NCBI GenBank assembly: GCA_029582155.1
Contig: CM055899.1
Span: 77,440,574-77,504,573 of the forward strand
DNA length: 64,000 nucleotides
Direction of reading: 5' to 3'
Source of the DNA: Panopea generosa
Taxonomy: Eukaryota; Mollusca; Bivalvia; Adapedonta; Hiatellidae
Numbering within the stretch: position 1 is the stretch's first letter; each line of letters begins with the position of its first letter. Both the position numbers and the translations under genes were made by a program. This document shows positions 25,235-36,174 of this stretch, in pieces. The notes beneath the pieces were generated by a model. It did no database searches. It was given only the letters and a program-made list of their open reading frames with translations, and was not told the DNA's origin.

Positions 25235-26160
25235 ATATGCCCATTGTGCAACTATGGACACAAATTGGAGACTTTTGTGCCAACAGTTTCCAAGAAATAG
25301 AGTTTAACACAAAAACACAAGCTTTTGTAGGTTTAGTTATGTATAAAAGGCAATGTCATCCAAACAATTCGGCATGTTTTGGGGTAGCACTACCGATAAG
25401 ACAATTACGGCCCAAGTGTTTTGGCCTTTGACCAAATAGTTTAAAAGAAATACGAATGTCGAGCTCACCAAATTTAATGCTTCATGGTTTTGATGTACTA
25501 TCCAGAACTATAGATGAAAGTTTGTAACTCAAATATAAACTCTGAGAAACGGAGTTAAACAGAAAAAAACTTAAACCTGTTTTAGGCTACGTTAATTAAT
25601 TATTCGTAGAGGTCGTGGCCATCTGAAAATAAAATCTGCATGGTTACTACCCATACACAGCTATGGACCATTTGGTGACTCAGAGAAACGCAAAATATGA
25701 TTTCTTGTAAGCCAAGTTAATATTTCGTAAAGGTGAAGGTAACATGTATCCGAAAAATGCCGCTTGGTACTATCCGCAGCACTGTTTTGGACCATGTGTG
25801 TTGGCTCATGGCCAAATTGTTTTTAAGAAAAGGGGCTATTTTAAACGCAAAAATTAAATATCGTCTAGGCTACGTTATTCATCAGTAGAAATACATGTAA
25901 ATGTCATTCGAGAGAGCAGTACTACCCATAACAGTAGACCGAATTTGACTAAAACGTTTTTGAGAAAGGGCGCTAACAATAAACGCAGAATATTAACATT
26001 GTGTAGGCCAAAGTTAGTCATGCTTTAAGGGCATAGCTTACCAAATAAAAATGCTGCATGGTTTTGAGCAAAAGCAAAAGTATTCAATAAACAACTATGG
26101 ACCAAAATTGGTGACTATGTTAAACAGTTTCTGAAATACAGCTCAACGCAAAACAAACAC
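25235..26160 (+). repeat. Degenerate satellite, about 150-160 bp, about six units
   Basis: The phrases CTATGGACCA...TTGGTGACT, GTTT(T/C)TGAGAAA, AAACGCAAAA, GTAGGCCAAGTTA and AAATGCCGCATGG recur in the same order along the stretch with many substitutions and indels. This indicates an old tandem array. The two overlapping open frames at 25.07-25.43 kb fall partly in it and are not credible genes. Confidence 0.6.
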
Positions 26161-26164
26161 TTAA

Positions 26165-26670
26165 CGTTAACACAGCCGCATACCTATATATTTTTCTTCG
26201 CAAATGCAAGAAAAAAATGTACAAGCAAAACTTTTATTTTAGAAGTTTAGAATGTGAAATTGGCGCAGGACAACGCACACTGATCGATTAACTATCTAAT
26301 ACCATATACTTATTGATGGAGGGCAGTCAAAAATTATTGGCAACGTACATGTAGCTGCACACAAGTTACGGCCATCGCCGCGGCTTTAAAAAGAAGGGTC
26401 GTTTATCGTCGTGACCTTTTGGCAGTACTACTTTTTTTTCAAGAGAACACAAAAACATGCATAATGTATAAATCACATATGTATATGTATGAATGAAAAC
26501 TGAGTAAGTCTTAAAGAATGTGGGTGATGGGTGGGGTATTAGTGTGGAATCCAACAGATCTGTAAATAGTGTGATTCTAAATATAACATGATACACTTTA
26601 ACGGACAATTCCATGAACAGTTGACAGCTTTCCCTCATAAAGACATCTACACCCTATTCATGGCATGGAA
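26165..26670. other. Unique sequence, nothing recognised
   Basis: No exon or element recognised. A minus-strand open frame at 26366-26638 (MRESCQLFMELSVKVYH) has no supporting signals. Confidence 0.35.
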
Positions 26671-26671
26671 C

Positions 26672-26994
26672 GTGATATACTGTTGTAACTGTATGGTGTA
26701 TAACGTTGCTTTCAACAATGTTTTCTGTCATATCGTGATAGATTCTACTTGAGACAATACTATATTAAGCGCTGGGGTGTCATACTGCAGACACATGGTG
26801 TGATACTTTACCCATTCATATTATACTGACACCTGGCCGACCAGATATAGAACTAACCTCTTTATGGTGAGAGCCAAGCGAGGAAGCTTCTTGTATCATT
26901 TTATCAAGAATTTGGTAAGACCCGATCGGGTATCGAACCCACGACCTACCGCATACGAAGTGGTCTCTTTACCACTACACCACCACTGCGGTAG
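26672..26994 (-). mobile_element. tRNA-derived SINE, family C, copy 1
   Basis: On the minus strand: ACCGCAGTGGTGGTGTAGTG (A box region), GGTCGTGGGTTCGATACC (B box), then AGAAGCTTCCTCGCTTGG, GGTCGGCCAGGTGTCAGTAT, ACCATGTGTCTGCAGTATGA and GTTGAAAGCAACGTTATACA. The same blocks occur in the same order in the plus-strand copy at 37.15 kb, including the 240 bp body beyond the tRNA head. Confidence 0.85.
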
Positions 26995-27478
26995 CGTGAT
27001 ATAAGCATGTTATGAAAAAAAAACAGATTTTAGATATCTTATATCGTATACCATTTCCATAAAATACACGGGGTTGTTGGTACATTGTAGGTGGACTGGG
27101 AATCGATTGCATCTGGTACATCGAATTGTTCTGTAATTAAAACGAGTAAAAAAATGTTATACATAGAAATGGTTTCACAACTCTTCTTCATATGTCTTGT
27201 TTCTTCTATAAATAGTATTTCTTTTACATTGAAGTGTGTTTTTATTGATATTTCATATAAATTTTAAAGTTCATAGTTGGTACCCAAAAATACGCACTTC
27301 AAAACGTATATTAAAGTTCTGTGAAGATTTTGAAGTAAAGCTTTTACAACTTGATTAGTGTGAACTGTTTATAATATAATCAATATTCTTTGTCCAATAT
27401 AACATATATTTATTCTTAGTAATTAAAATGAAACGTATTTTGAAATAAACAATGAAGGGAGGCAAAAAAATAACGAAC
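26995..27478. other. AT-rich sequence, nothing recognised
   Basis: Low-complexity A/T stretches only. Confidence 0.4.
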
Positions 27479-27650
27479 ACAGTACATTCATTCATTTCTA
27501 ACCATCTATCGCATTTCATGGTAGTTTAATCAGTATATAATAACAGTACATTCATTCATTTCTTACCATCTATCATATTTCATGGTAGTTTAATCAGTAT
27601 ATAATAACAGTGCATTCATTAGTTAGCATCGTCTATTAAATCTCGTGGTA
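27479..27650 (+). repeat. 68 bp tandem repeat, about 2.5 units
   Basis: ACAGTACATTCATTCATTTC through CATGGTAGTTTAATCAGTAT is present twice almost unchanged, followed by a partial third copy with TGCATTCATTAGTTAGCATC. Confidence 0.85.
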
Positions 27651-28360
27651 GCAAATACAACTCTGAATAGTTCCACGTTTTACAATATAGATATCGACGG
27701 ACAAATTTACTTTGCAAAAACACAGAATACATTTAACACAATTTAATTACATACGTTACACTTAAAAATACCGATTTCCAATACTTCGTCATAAACACAA
27801 TAAAAAAATCTCATAATACGTTCCCAGATTCCTTAGCCTGTATCCTAATAAACAACTCTGAATATTGCTGATATGAAATTAAATTCGCCACCTTCTAGTC
27901 TGAATATATATCAACACTTTATACAAAATTTTACTACTGTCGAAATATAGCTATCGGACATTCAAACAACTTCTAGCAAACCTAATATAAAATCTGCTTA
28001 CTCAGAATGCCGCATGTAATGTCAGTTTATGCAGAGGTCTCTGTCACATCGATCTCGCAATGATCGTATTTGCTAACAGACCCAGATTTAAGCTTATACT
28101 CGTTTATTTATGAAAGAAATCTACATAACACAGATTTATCTCAAGGAAATCATGCAATATAATTATAATCCGAAGTCATAAGACTATAAATGTGCAACAA
28201 CTATGATTAGTTTTACAATAATAAATCCCTTTATTTTTTCCTAAAATACTCATTACTTAACAGATTTTAATGAAAAACGTCAAAATGAGTTTTTCTTTAA
28301 TTTAAAAATGAATATATAAAATATCTTTAAAATGTGTTATCCGGGCCTCTCTATCTGGCA
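27651..28360. other. AT-rich sequence, nothing recognised
   Basis: No exon with paired splice sites and no repeat found. Confidence 0.4.
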
Positions 28361-28361
28361 A

Positions 28362-28938
28362 TAAGTTTAACAAACCTACTCTTCGTTACCGATATACGCC
28401 TATACACTATACAATGGCACTGGTATTCGGGCCACGTCAACAAACCTACTCTTCGTTACCGATATACGCCTATACAATATACAATGGCAGTGATATTCGG
28501 GCCACGTCAACAAACCTACTCTTCTTTACCGATATACGCCTGTACAATATACAACGGCACTGATATTCGGGCCACGTCAACAAACCTACTCTTCGTTACC
28601 GATATACGCCTATACAATATACAAAGTCACTGATGTTCAGGCCACGTCAACAAACCTACTCTTCTTTACCGATATACGCCTATACAATATACAACGGCAC
28701 TGATATTGAGGCCACGTCAACAAACCTACTCTTCATTACCGATATACGCCTTTACAATATACAACGGCACTGATATTCGGGCCACGTCAACAAACCTACT
28801 CTTTTTTACCGATATACGCCTATACAATATACAACGGCACTGATATTCGGGCCACGTCAACAAACCTACTCTTCTTTACCGATATACGCCTATACAATAT
28901 ACTGTGGTACTGATATTCAAGCCAAGTCAACAAACTTA
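28362..28938 (+). repeat. 70 bp minisatellite, about eight units
   Basis: GCCACGTCAACAAACCTACT recurs at 28431, 28501, 28571, 28641, 28711, 28781 and 28851, an exact 70 bp spacing. Units also share CCGATATACGCCTATACAAT. It ends about 50 bp from the exon at 28989-29049. Confidence 0.95.
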
Positions 28939-28988
28939 TTTTGTTACACTCTTCTAGCTAATGGCATTAAGAACAATATTTAGCTTAC

Positions 28989-29049
28989 CTCGGATATCCC
29001 AGTTTCCATCGTCATACTTCTTACTGCTTTTCTGTGTTTGCCAAAAAGT
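28989..29049 (-). CDS. 61 bp exon of the ankyrin-repeat gene
   Basis: Minus-strand exon with acceptor AATATTTTAG and donor CGAG|GTAAGC. Two frames are open. The phase-compatible one starts with one carried base and reads LFGKHRKAVRSMTMETGISE, ending in phase 0, which fits the start of the 40 bp exon at 10717. The other open frame starts TFWQTQKSSKKYDDGNWD and does not match the phase of its neighbours. The chosen peptide is basic with Ser/Thr residues. It lies just outside the 70 bp minisatellite at 28.36-28.94 kb. Function unknown. Confidence 0.55.
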
Positions 29050-29054
29050 CTAAA

Positions 29055-29489
29055 ATATTTTTTTTAAAAAGTTATATACATGAAAGTCAACATCATGCAT
29101 GATAGGAGTAATGCCAGTGTTTTCTCCTGGTATGTGAAATTGACACAAGTGTCTAACTTAACACCTCAGCCGGAGATTTTCTTTTTCATTTCGAATGTTT
29201 CACTTTCTCTAAATGGTTATTTAAACTCTCATTACATATAGTCTCTTTCTCTGACTCAAAATGTTCTCAGCCTTGCCTTCGCATCTCTTATTTATATGAC
29301 AGCAAGGACCAGTCTGTCATTACACATTGAATTTACACGCATATTTCAAATAGGAACTAATATTTTTCTCATTTTTGTTTGTTTGTTTTTCAACACATTT
29401 CCGGTTATATATGGCATATCCAGTTTTATTGGTGGAGGACGACTTCAGAGCTACCGTTCTTCGGCAAAATGTCTCACATAACGTTTTTT
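29055..29489. other. Unique sequence, nothing recognised
   Basis: AT-rich sequence upstream of the 61 bp exon. No other exon or element supported. Confidence 0.4.
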
Positions 29490-29581
29490 GAGCGAGTGCT
29501 ACTCGAACCTATGACCTTAGCGGTGAGAGGTAAATGATCTTTAGACGGCGCCTTAGATCACTTGGTCACGGAGGACTCCTT
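29490..29581 (-). mobile_element. tRNA-Ser/Leu-like SINE (family D), copy 2
   Basis: On the minus strand: GGAGTCCTCCGTGACCAAGT (A box TGACCAAGTGA), then GTCTAAAGATCATTTACCTC and B box CATAGGTTCGAGTAGC. The long region between the boxes fits a Ser/Leu tRNA with a variable arm. Shared with the copies at 0.4 and 61.4 kb. Confidence 0.6.
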
Positions 29582-29584
29582 ACT

Positions 29585-31210
29585 CATTTGTGACGGACAT
29601 GTGCATCATGGTCAATGAAGGTGAAGGTATAGCATTTTAGAAAGTTGAGTTGATGGAAATCATAAGTTGAGATTTTCCTTTACTGAAAAATCTCAAGTTC
29701 TCCAAATGATATACTTACTCATTAGTAAACATGCAAAATTACCAGCGTAATTAACATTGTAGAAGTTCAAAAATTTGAGTTGAGGAATATCTCAAGTTTT
29801 GATGTTGAGTGAACTGAGTGCCTGATTTTCTGACAGTTATGACTGTTCGAAGATCACGTGATATTATAATTACATACACAGAAGTGTTATTTTCATGATT
29901 TTTCACTAGGCGACAACATAATGTACCTTTTCACATCTTCTAGATATTATTTGAACAAACGCAAGTTTACGCTGCTTAAACGTTTAATGAATTAACCAGG
30001 TTTTGTCGTTCCCTCAGATATATATGTACTACACGTAAGAATTTTGAATGAATTTAGTAAAGTTGTACATTTCCACAGGCATAATTTTTTATACGTTTTA
30101 TAAATTTCAGGATAAAAACACACGGTTCTTGCGGCACCTGCACCTAGCATATTCCACTAACCGTGCTACAACAACGTTGCGAAAAAACGTACATAATGAC
30201 GTCGTCATTAATGCACACATTACATAGAGGTATTGTTATTATGTTTTCAATGTATTTTCCTATTTTTATGCGTTTTTGGAGCGGAGTAACCTTACAACAG
30301 ACAACTGGAATATCTTTGCTCCTTTTTGATTCAGACACATGGTCTATGTAGTGTCAGCACCAATAACATTAATGACAACGTATTTACCACTGCGCTACCA
30401 CAACAACAAAAAAAAACCAAAAACGCTGAGCGAACTAAGAGTGGTACAAGTCAGTTATTAGGTCCGAAAAGTTTTTATCAAACTCACTTTTAATTAGTTG
30501 ACCGATCGACTCTTTTTGCTACGGATTTCGGAAGTAGTCCCTGTGGTGACGTATATAGGGAGCAGTACTTTTTACGAATCAGAATATCCATGTTAGTATG
30601 ATTTACGTTTTATATAATGATTCCGAAAATAACAGTGGTATTGGTGATTGGAAATTTATTAAAAAAAAATAAAGTGTGTTTATTGATTCAAAATTGGAAA
30701 AAAATATAAATAGAAATATTGACAGAAACAATATTGTTACAAATTAAAAATACAATTACAAATAAAAAAATAAATACATAAGTAAAAGGTAATTTTATAA
30801 TTATCAACCATATTACATAACAGTAATAACGTATTGCAACTTATTAATTATAAAATATCACAGAATGCAATTTAATACTACTGTTTTGGCAAAATCCAGT
30901 GTGAAAAAGTAAATCGATCACAATAAAATATTCTATAAAAAACCATGGTAACTTAAATGAAATGTATGGCAAATCTCAAAGAAGTATTAAATTAATGCAA
31001 CATTGGACATACATGATAGTGTGTAATAAAATTGGAATGCCCATAAAGCCCGAAGGCTTATTTCCAATGAGGTCTTGTTGGTTTTACAAGGCAGGCATAA
31101 TCTATCAAGTCTGCTTAAATGTTTTTTTCCATTCATACAACGGTGTGTAATATATTCTGGTTGACATTGGTGCTTTGAATCATCATTTTTTTGTTTGAAT
31201 CAATGTTTTA
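29585..31210. other. AT-rich sequence, mostly featureless
   Basis: A tRNA-A-box-like phrase (GTTGTGGTAGCGCAGTGGTA, minus strand) lies near 30385-30405 without a B box. Overlapping short frames on both strands at 30144-30351 have no support. Sequence from 30650 to 30960 is very A/T rich. Confidence 0.4.
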
Positions 31211-31217
31211 GACTTAC

Positions 31218-31290
31218 CCATCTTCGCTGCTATCGCTGTTATACTCGGTCGTTGTTATATCGTCATCTTTGTTGGCGGAACCATCTCCAG
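31218..31290 (-). CDS. 73 bp exon, acidic Ser/Asp-rich segment
   Basis: Minus-strand exon with a textbook acceptor (TATTTTGCAG) and donor (GATGG|GTAAGT). In the phase-compatible frame it encodes GDGSANKDDDITTTEYNSDS followed by SED, an acidic low-complexity stretch typical of disordered linkers. It enters with two carried bases, matching the phase-1 end of the exon at 35056, and ends in phase 2, matching the exon at 29049. No domain is recognisable. Both splice signals and both phases are right, so it is among the better supported exons here. Confidence 0.62.
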
Positions 31291-31655
31291 CTGCAAAATA
31301 CGAATATATTTATAGGGACAGTTGAAAAATGCCGTTGTTTATAGAGTGTATGGCTAAACATCAAGTTTGCTTGGAATATATTTGTTCTAATGTATGTTCC
31401 AATTGCAATCCTGATTTAATTTGTTGTCATTGTTCTGTTGAAATCATATACATCTATCTCTGTCTCACTTTAAAGATGCTCCTTTACCTTCGTTTAAGAG
31501 ATGTGTTGTCAATCCAGAAAACTATTTGTTTCTTTTGATTATTTGTGTATAAACTGGTAAAAGTCAGCTTATTAGTATTTTATCGTTTTTTTCAGTACTG
31601 ATGTACGCATGTGGTTAAACTCTTCGATATTGAAGGTTCTTAAGTGTAAGGTTAG
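31291..31655. other. Unique sequence upstream of the 73 bp exon
   Basis: Only the exon's acceptor and pyrimidine tract at 31291-31305 are recognised. Confidence 0.4.
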
Positions 31656-31658
31656 AGT

Positions 31659-32070
31659 TAGTCTTGATCATCTGCGACGCTTGCGTTTCTATACAGACAA
31701 ACGTCTTGACAAAGTGTATCAAAAAGAAAAAAACTTTGGATCTGTAAGTACATGTAAGCTATGACTGGCCGAAACGACACCTCTGCAACGGTTATGTTTT
31801 AACAAAATTTCAACATATTTATTCCGATGGAAGTCATTGCAGTTATCTTGTAAAAGATGTTTATCAAATAGAGAATATCTAATAAATATATATAGAAATA
31901 AACAACTTAACAATAGTCATTTGATATACTATGAAAATCTACAAGGAAATCCGATTTTTTGAACAACCAATCAAAAACTTTATTAGGTTTCCGTTATATT
32001 TTTATTCCCGGTCGGACGTTTTGAGACGTTTGTCTTTTAGAAAGGGAAGCGTCGCAGATGGTCAAGACTA
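31659..32070. mobile_element. MITE-like element with terminal inverted repeats, family II, copy 1
   Basis: Left end TAGTCTTGATCATCTGCGAC...GACAAACGTCTTGACAAA and right end GACGTTTGTCTTTTAGAAAG...GCGTCGCAGATGGTCAAGAC pair as terminal inverted repeats of about 50 bp. The interior (CTGCAACGGTTATG, ACCAATCAAAAACTTTATTA) matches the reverse complement of the element at 34.1-34.5 kb. About 410 bp, non-coding. Confidence 0.8.
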
Positions 32071-32074
32071 TTTT

Positions 32075-32540
32075 TTTGTTGGTTATTATAATTGTGGCTA
32101 TGGACCATTTTAAAACATATGGCTATTTTATTTAATAAAAAAGATCATGAAAACGTTCGCGAAAGAGTCTGTCTGGATCGGTCGTCTTCGCATAAGTGTA
32201 AAGTGTGACAATTATATCCGATGGTTTCTTATAAATTATTAAATAAAATAACATCTATTTTGTGCGTATATTGTGACGCTGTACTATCTATTACAGGTTT
32301 TAATTATGTTTCGTTAGTTAAAACAGGATATGAATGATTTACAGTTTCCGCATAATACATCACACGTGTATAATATGCTGTGACGAGTGTTGTTAGACTT
32401 GAGAACCTGCGGTGTATATCTTTATTTTTTTTCAAATAACTTGGAAAACCATACAAACAAATTATGTTTGATTATGTATTTCATTCTCTATATGAAATTC
32501 GTATAATTTAATATTTTAATTAAACACGGTGGTCTTATTG
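32075..32540. other. AT-rich sequence, nothing recognised
   Basis: No exon, element or array seen. Confidence 0.4.
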
Positions 32541-32544
32541 TGCA

Positions 32545-33690
32545 CTTTTTGTTCACATTTATTATTTGTATCCGCACGTTGGTCTCATATTTAGCTTCAC
32601 TGTTGTATCCACGCGTTGATTATTCACCATTTGTATCCATGCGGTGCTCTCGTATTACACTTCCATGTTAACTATTAACAATTTTTATCCACACGATGAT
32701 CTCGTATTACACTTCCCTGTTGACTATTAATTACCCACGCGGTGGTCATGTATAACACTTCCCTGTTGACTGTTTACTATCTGTATCCACGCGGTGGTTT
32801 CGTATTACACTTCCCTGTTAATTATTCACAATCTGTATCCACGTGGTGGTCTCGTATTACACTTTCCTGTTGACTAGTCACTATTTGTATCCACGCGGAG
32901 GTGTAGTATTACACTTCCATGTTAATTATTCACAATCTGTATCTACGCGTTGGTCTCGTATTACACTTCCATGTTAACTATTCACAATCTGTATCTACGC
33001 GTTGGTCTCGTATTACACTTCCATGTTTACTGTTAACTATTTGTATCCACGCGGTGGTCTCGTATTACACTTCCATTTTTACTATTCACTATCCGTATCC
33101 ACACGGTGATCTCAAATTACGCTTACCTGTTAACTATTCTCTATTTGTATCCTCGCGATGGTCTCGTATTACACTTCCCTGTTGTCTATTCACTATATAT
33201 ATCCACGCAGTGGTCTAATATTACGATTCCCTGTAACTATTCACTATATGTATCCACGTGTGGTGTCGTAATATTCTTCCGTGTTAACTATTCACTATCT
33301 GTATCCAAGCAGTGATCTCGTATTACATTTCCCTGTTTACTATTCACTATCCACGTGGTGGTCTCGTATTGCGCTTTCCTGTTGACTATTCACTATCAAC
33401 GCGGTGGTCTCGTATTACGCTTCACTGTTGACTTTTCACTATCCACGTGGTGGTCTCGTATTGCGCTTTCCTGTTGGCTATTCACTATCCACGCGGTGGT
33501 CTCGTATTACGCTTCACTGTTGCCTATTCACTATTTGTATCCACTTGGTGGTCTCGTATTACACTTCTGTGTTACCAATTTACAATGTGTGTCTATGCGG
33601 TGGTCTAGAATTACGATTCCGTTTTGACTATTCACTATCTGTATCCACGCGGTGGTGTAGTATTACACTTTCCTGTTGACTTTTCATTGT
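32545..33690 (+). repeat. About 52 bp minisatellite, roughly 22 units
   Basis: Units carry TGTATCCACGCGGTGGTCTC, GTATTACACTTCCCTGTTGA and CTATTCACTAT. Full units are near 52 bp; between 33.34 and 33.52 kb a shorter form lacking TTGTATC is used. Unit length varies, so open frames are short. Confidence 0.92.
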
Positions 33691-33694
33691 TTTC

Positions 33695-34095
33695 CCTCAT
33701 TCTTTGAAACTTTGGGTCATTTGTCCCCTATGTGATGAGACACATCCCGAGCGACTAACTAAAGCTGGTGTTCATTAAATGAATATGTTACTTTTTACAA
33801 TTTCTAGTTAAATAAACAGTTCATGCATAATTCACAAATCACCATTCGGTAGCAACTATATATTAAATGACAACTAGGTAAAATAGCATCCACGAGGCGA
33901 TCAATGAATGTATGACATTTCCAAAAAAACTGTGTTAAGACATGTATACGAACGCGTAGCACTGTATAGTACACTATCAGAGTAAAGTGTGTGCGATATT
34001 ATGTTATATTGATCCGGTCCATCAGCAGACAGACACTATGACTAACCGATAACCTTGGTCATATTCGATACTTGCTTTTCCGTTAATACAGGAAA
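33695..34095. other. Unique sequence, nothing recognised
   Basis: No exon or repeat found. Confidence 0.4.
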
Positions 34096-34097
34096 AA

Positions 34098-34480
34098 ATA
34101 GTCTTGCTCGTATTCTATACTTGCTTTTCTAAATGACAAACGTCTTGACAATTTCTTATTTAAAAACTATTGTAACGGAATTCTAATAAAGTTTCTGATT
34201 GGTAAATACATTCATACTACTATGGTGAGTTTCATAGTATTTTAAAACAATTTGGATTTTTTTATTTTAGAATCATGTTAAGATATGTTTATTATGCTCA
34301 TTTTTATTTATCTAAGCCAATATATCAGCAATGTCTTTCTTCGGAATTAAATAGATCTTATTTTTATTAACCGTTACAGCGGTGTGTTTGCCTCGGCAAC
34401 TTAAATATTACTTCTTGTTCCATTTATTCTGTCAAGACGCTTGTTTTTAAGAAAAGTAAGCGTCGAGGATGATCAAAATC
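34098..34480. mobile_element. MITE-like element, family II, copy 2 (opposite orientation)
   Basis: Left end GACAAACGTCTTGACAATTT and right end CTGTCAAGACGCTTGTTTTT...GTAAGCGTCGAGGATGATCA are inverted with respect to each other. Read on the minus strand, the interior (GCTGTAACGGTTAATAAA, CCAATCAGAAACTTTATTAG) follows the copy at 31.66 kb. About 380 bp, non-coding. Confidence 0.75.
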
Positions 34481-34797
34481 ACACAAAAAAGTTTAAAACC
34501 GAAAGTAATTATAAAATGCGGATGGCTAAGACAAACACGCCACCAGTATGGCTAATGTTTTAAATGTAAAGAAAATATTTCATTTTTATAAGGCATTGAA
34601 TATATTATCTTATACGTTAGACATATGTCACCTAAAACGATCACTGGTCTCGTATTTTAAGCTTAGTGTTTCATTAAAAGCACACCTATTTTGCCCTGTT
34701 TTCAGTATCCTTTTGCCAGTCACAAAATACCATTTTCAGGAGGAAGAAGTGATGTGAATTCAGGTTTTCAGGATGTTCTCAAGTCGACAATTCACAG

Positions 34798-34994
34798 TGG
34801 AGCGCGTGGTCCAGTGATAGAGTACTGAACCCATGATTGAAGGGTTGCGTGTTCGACACTCGGCAACTGCTATGTGTGGTGTCCTTGAGCAAGACACCTT
34901 TTCCGCATGTGCTTAGTACTGATTCTAACCAGGAAGACTTCAATCGTGATTTGCCTAAGTCGAAGTAAGATGAATACGTTTAAACTAAACTAAC
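34798..34994 (+). mobile_element. tRNA-derived SINE, family A, copy 2
   Basis: TGGAGCGCGTGGTCCAGTGA, B-box region GGTTGCGTGTTCGACAC, then GTCCTTGAGCAAGACACC, CGCATGTGCTTAGTACTG, AGGAAGACTTCAATCGTG and an A-rich end TAAACTAAACTAAC. Lies in the intron just downstream of the 82 bp exon. Confidence 0.88.
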
Positions 34995-35055
34995 AAATCT
35001 TTTTATTTACACAAACATTTAAGAAACTGTTCACTGCCAAGTCAATACTACTTAC

Positions 35056-35137
35056 CAGCGTTCGCCTGGTCGCCCCTATCCATGTAAGCGAAATGTGTTC
35101 TATAGATAGTAATGCAATTAATGGTTGTCTGGTGTTT
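35056..35137 (-). CDS. 82 bp exon of the ankyrin-repeat gene
   Basis: Minus-strand exon with acceptor ATAACATTTTTCAG and donor GCTG|GTAAGT. The frame reads KHQTTINCITIYRTHFAYMD then RGDQANA, entering in phase 0 and leaving in phase 1, which fits the exon at 31290. A second possible acceptor (CTATAG, giving a start at 35099) would shorten it to 44 bp in the same frame. The frame stays open further upstream, so the acceptor is inferred from the pyrimidine tract. No domain recognised. Confidence 0.5.
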
Positions 35138-35139
35138 CT

Positions 35140-35890
35140 GAAAAATGTTATAAACAGTCGATTGGGGTAGGAAAATTAGCAACCTTTGAAATAAAACTGC
35201 TAGAAAAAACATTTCCATAGATGTTTGGGTAGTAGTTACTGATAAACACTTTAAACAGAATTTTCTTAGTAAAGAAATGGCCATAATTCAACCTAATATA
35301 TCTTCTTTCATCCGACCACTAAACACTCCCTGTGTATGTTTACGTCTCACATACCAATTAATTTTGTACTGTTCTACAAATAAAGACATGCACTTCTGGA
35401 ACACTGGATACATTACCAATGGTTCTAAAGTGCCTTATTCCCATAGATAGCCCTCTGTTGGTCCAACTATGCAGAAAAAACATAGGGTTGACCAGGCTGC
35501 TTTTTCGCAATTTCGATGGTTTGATAACACTCCTTCATTTTTGTCAATTCTGCCCATTTGTTGCAGTGCATCACTACGCATCTTTAAACTGTTATAGCAT
35601 CATCAAACAGTTCTCAATGTCATCCAAACTTCGCAACAATCATGAAAATGTTCCAATGTTCCCATATGCACAAAGAAATATGACATTTTATGCATTTTTA
35701 ACAAAAAAAAAGCCCAGCCGCTTTACACAGCTCTTATTTCTTTGGCGTAATAATCTTGCTACCGTCATGTAAGGGAGGTAATTCTTCAGTGAGACCTTTA
35801 TTACTTATTTCACGGGTTAATTGTCAAGTTTACATATCAAGAATAATATATAAGCCTGGGCTGTACGTTTATTACGTGTTGCAATTATGT
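35140..35890. other. Unique sequence upstream of the 82 bp exon
   Basis: A plus-strand open frame at 35419-35772 (MVLKCLIPIDSPLLVQLC) has no recognisable domain or splice context; I do not call it a gene. Confidence 0.35.
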
Positions 35891-35899
35891 TATGATAAA

Positions 35900-36170
35900 A
35901 TAGAATATTGAGACCGGCAGATAGGATGATCTTAGGTTAGAAGATAGAAAATGCCAATTTTGTAATACAGTGGGGGATGAAAGTCATGTAATTTTAGAAT
36001 TTCATCTTTGAAATGATCTTAGAAATGCTTTATCTAAAAAAGCAGCTGCAATTGATGATATTTTTTATAATCTTTCATGTTTATTTTCCCACTCATCTTT
36101 GATTAGTGTCTGTGCCAAAACCTGTTTTAATATATTACAAAGACGTGCATCTTACCTTTGTAAATAATGC
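35900..36170 (+). mobile_element. LINE 3' end fragment (reverse-transcriptase C-terminal tail)
   Basis: One plus frame reads IETGR, then LRLEDRKCQFCNTVGDESHV, followed after an in-frame stop by NDLRNALSKKAAAIDD and VCAKTCFNILQRRASYLC, then a stop. The order ETGR, CxxC with GDExH, then FNILQRR and a terminal stop is the usual C-terminus of animal non-LTR retrotransposon ORF2 proteins. Two premature stops are visible and the rest of the element is absent, so this is a dead 5'-truncated copy. Confidence 0.7.
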
Positions 36171-36174
36171 ATTT

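Larger units (their letters stand above)
3351..35137 (-). other. Multi-exon gene model, ankyrin-repeat protein (partial)
   Basis: Five minus-strand exons can be chained: 35137-35056, 31290-31218, 29049-28989, 10717-10678 and 3597(or 3594)-3351. All introns are GT-AG and every junction keeps frame: phase 1, phase 2, phase 0, phase 1. The chained product has a polar, acidic leader, a basic segment, then a helix leading into two ankyrin repeats. The intron between the last two exons (7.1 kb) holds the 108 bp array. The one before it (18.3 kb) holds the 54/104 and 70 bp arrays. Both ends of the gene lie outside what I can see. Ankyrin repeats mediate protein-protein contacts and occur in channels, scaffolds and signalling proteins; I cannot say which this is. 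The phase agreement is seen directly; that the exons form one transcript is inference. Confidence 0.55.

Noticed and set aside
30370-30405. tRNA-like A box on the minus strand
   Set aside because: No B box or family body follows; could be chance or a heavily decayed SINE.
35419-35772. 117-codon plus-strand frame
   Set aside because: No recognisable domain, odd composition at its end (poly-Lys from an A run), and no splice signals.
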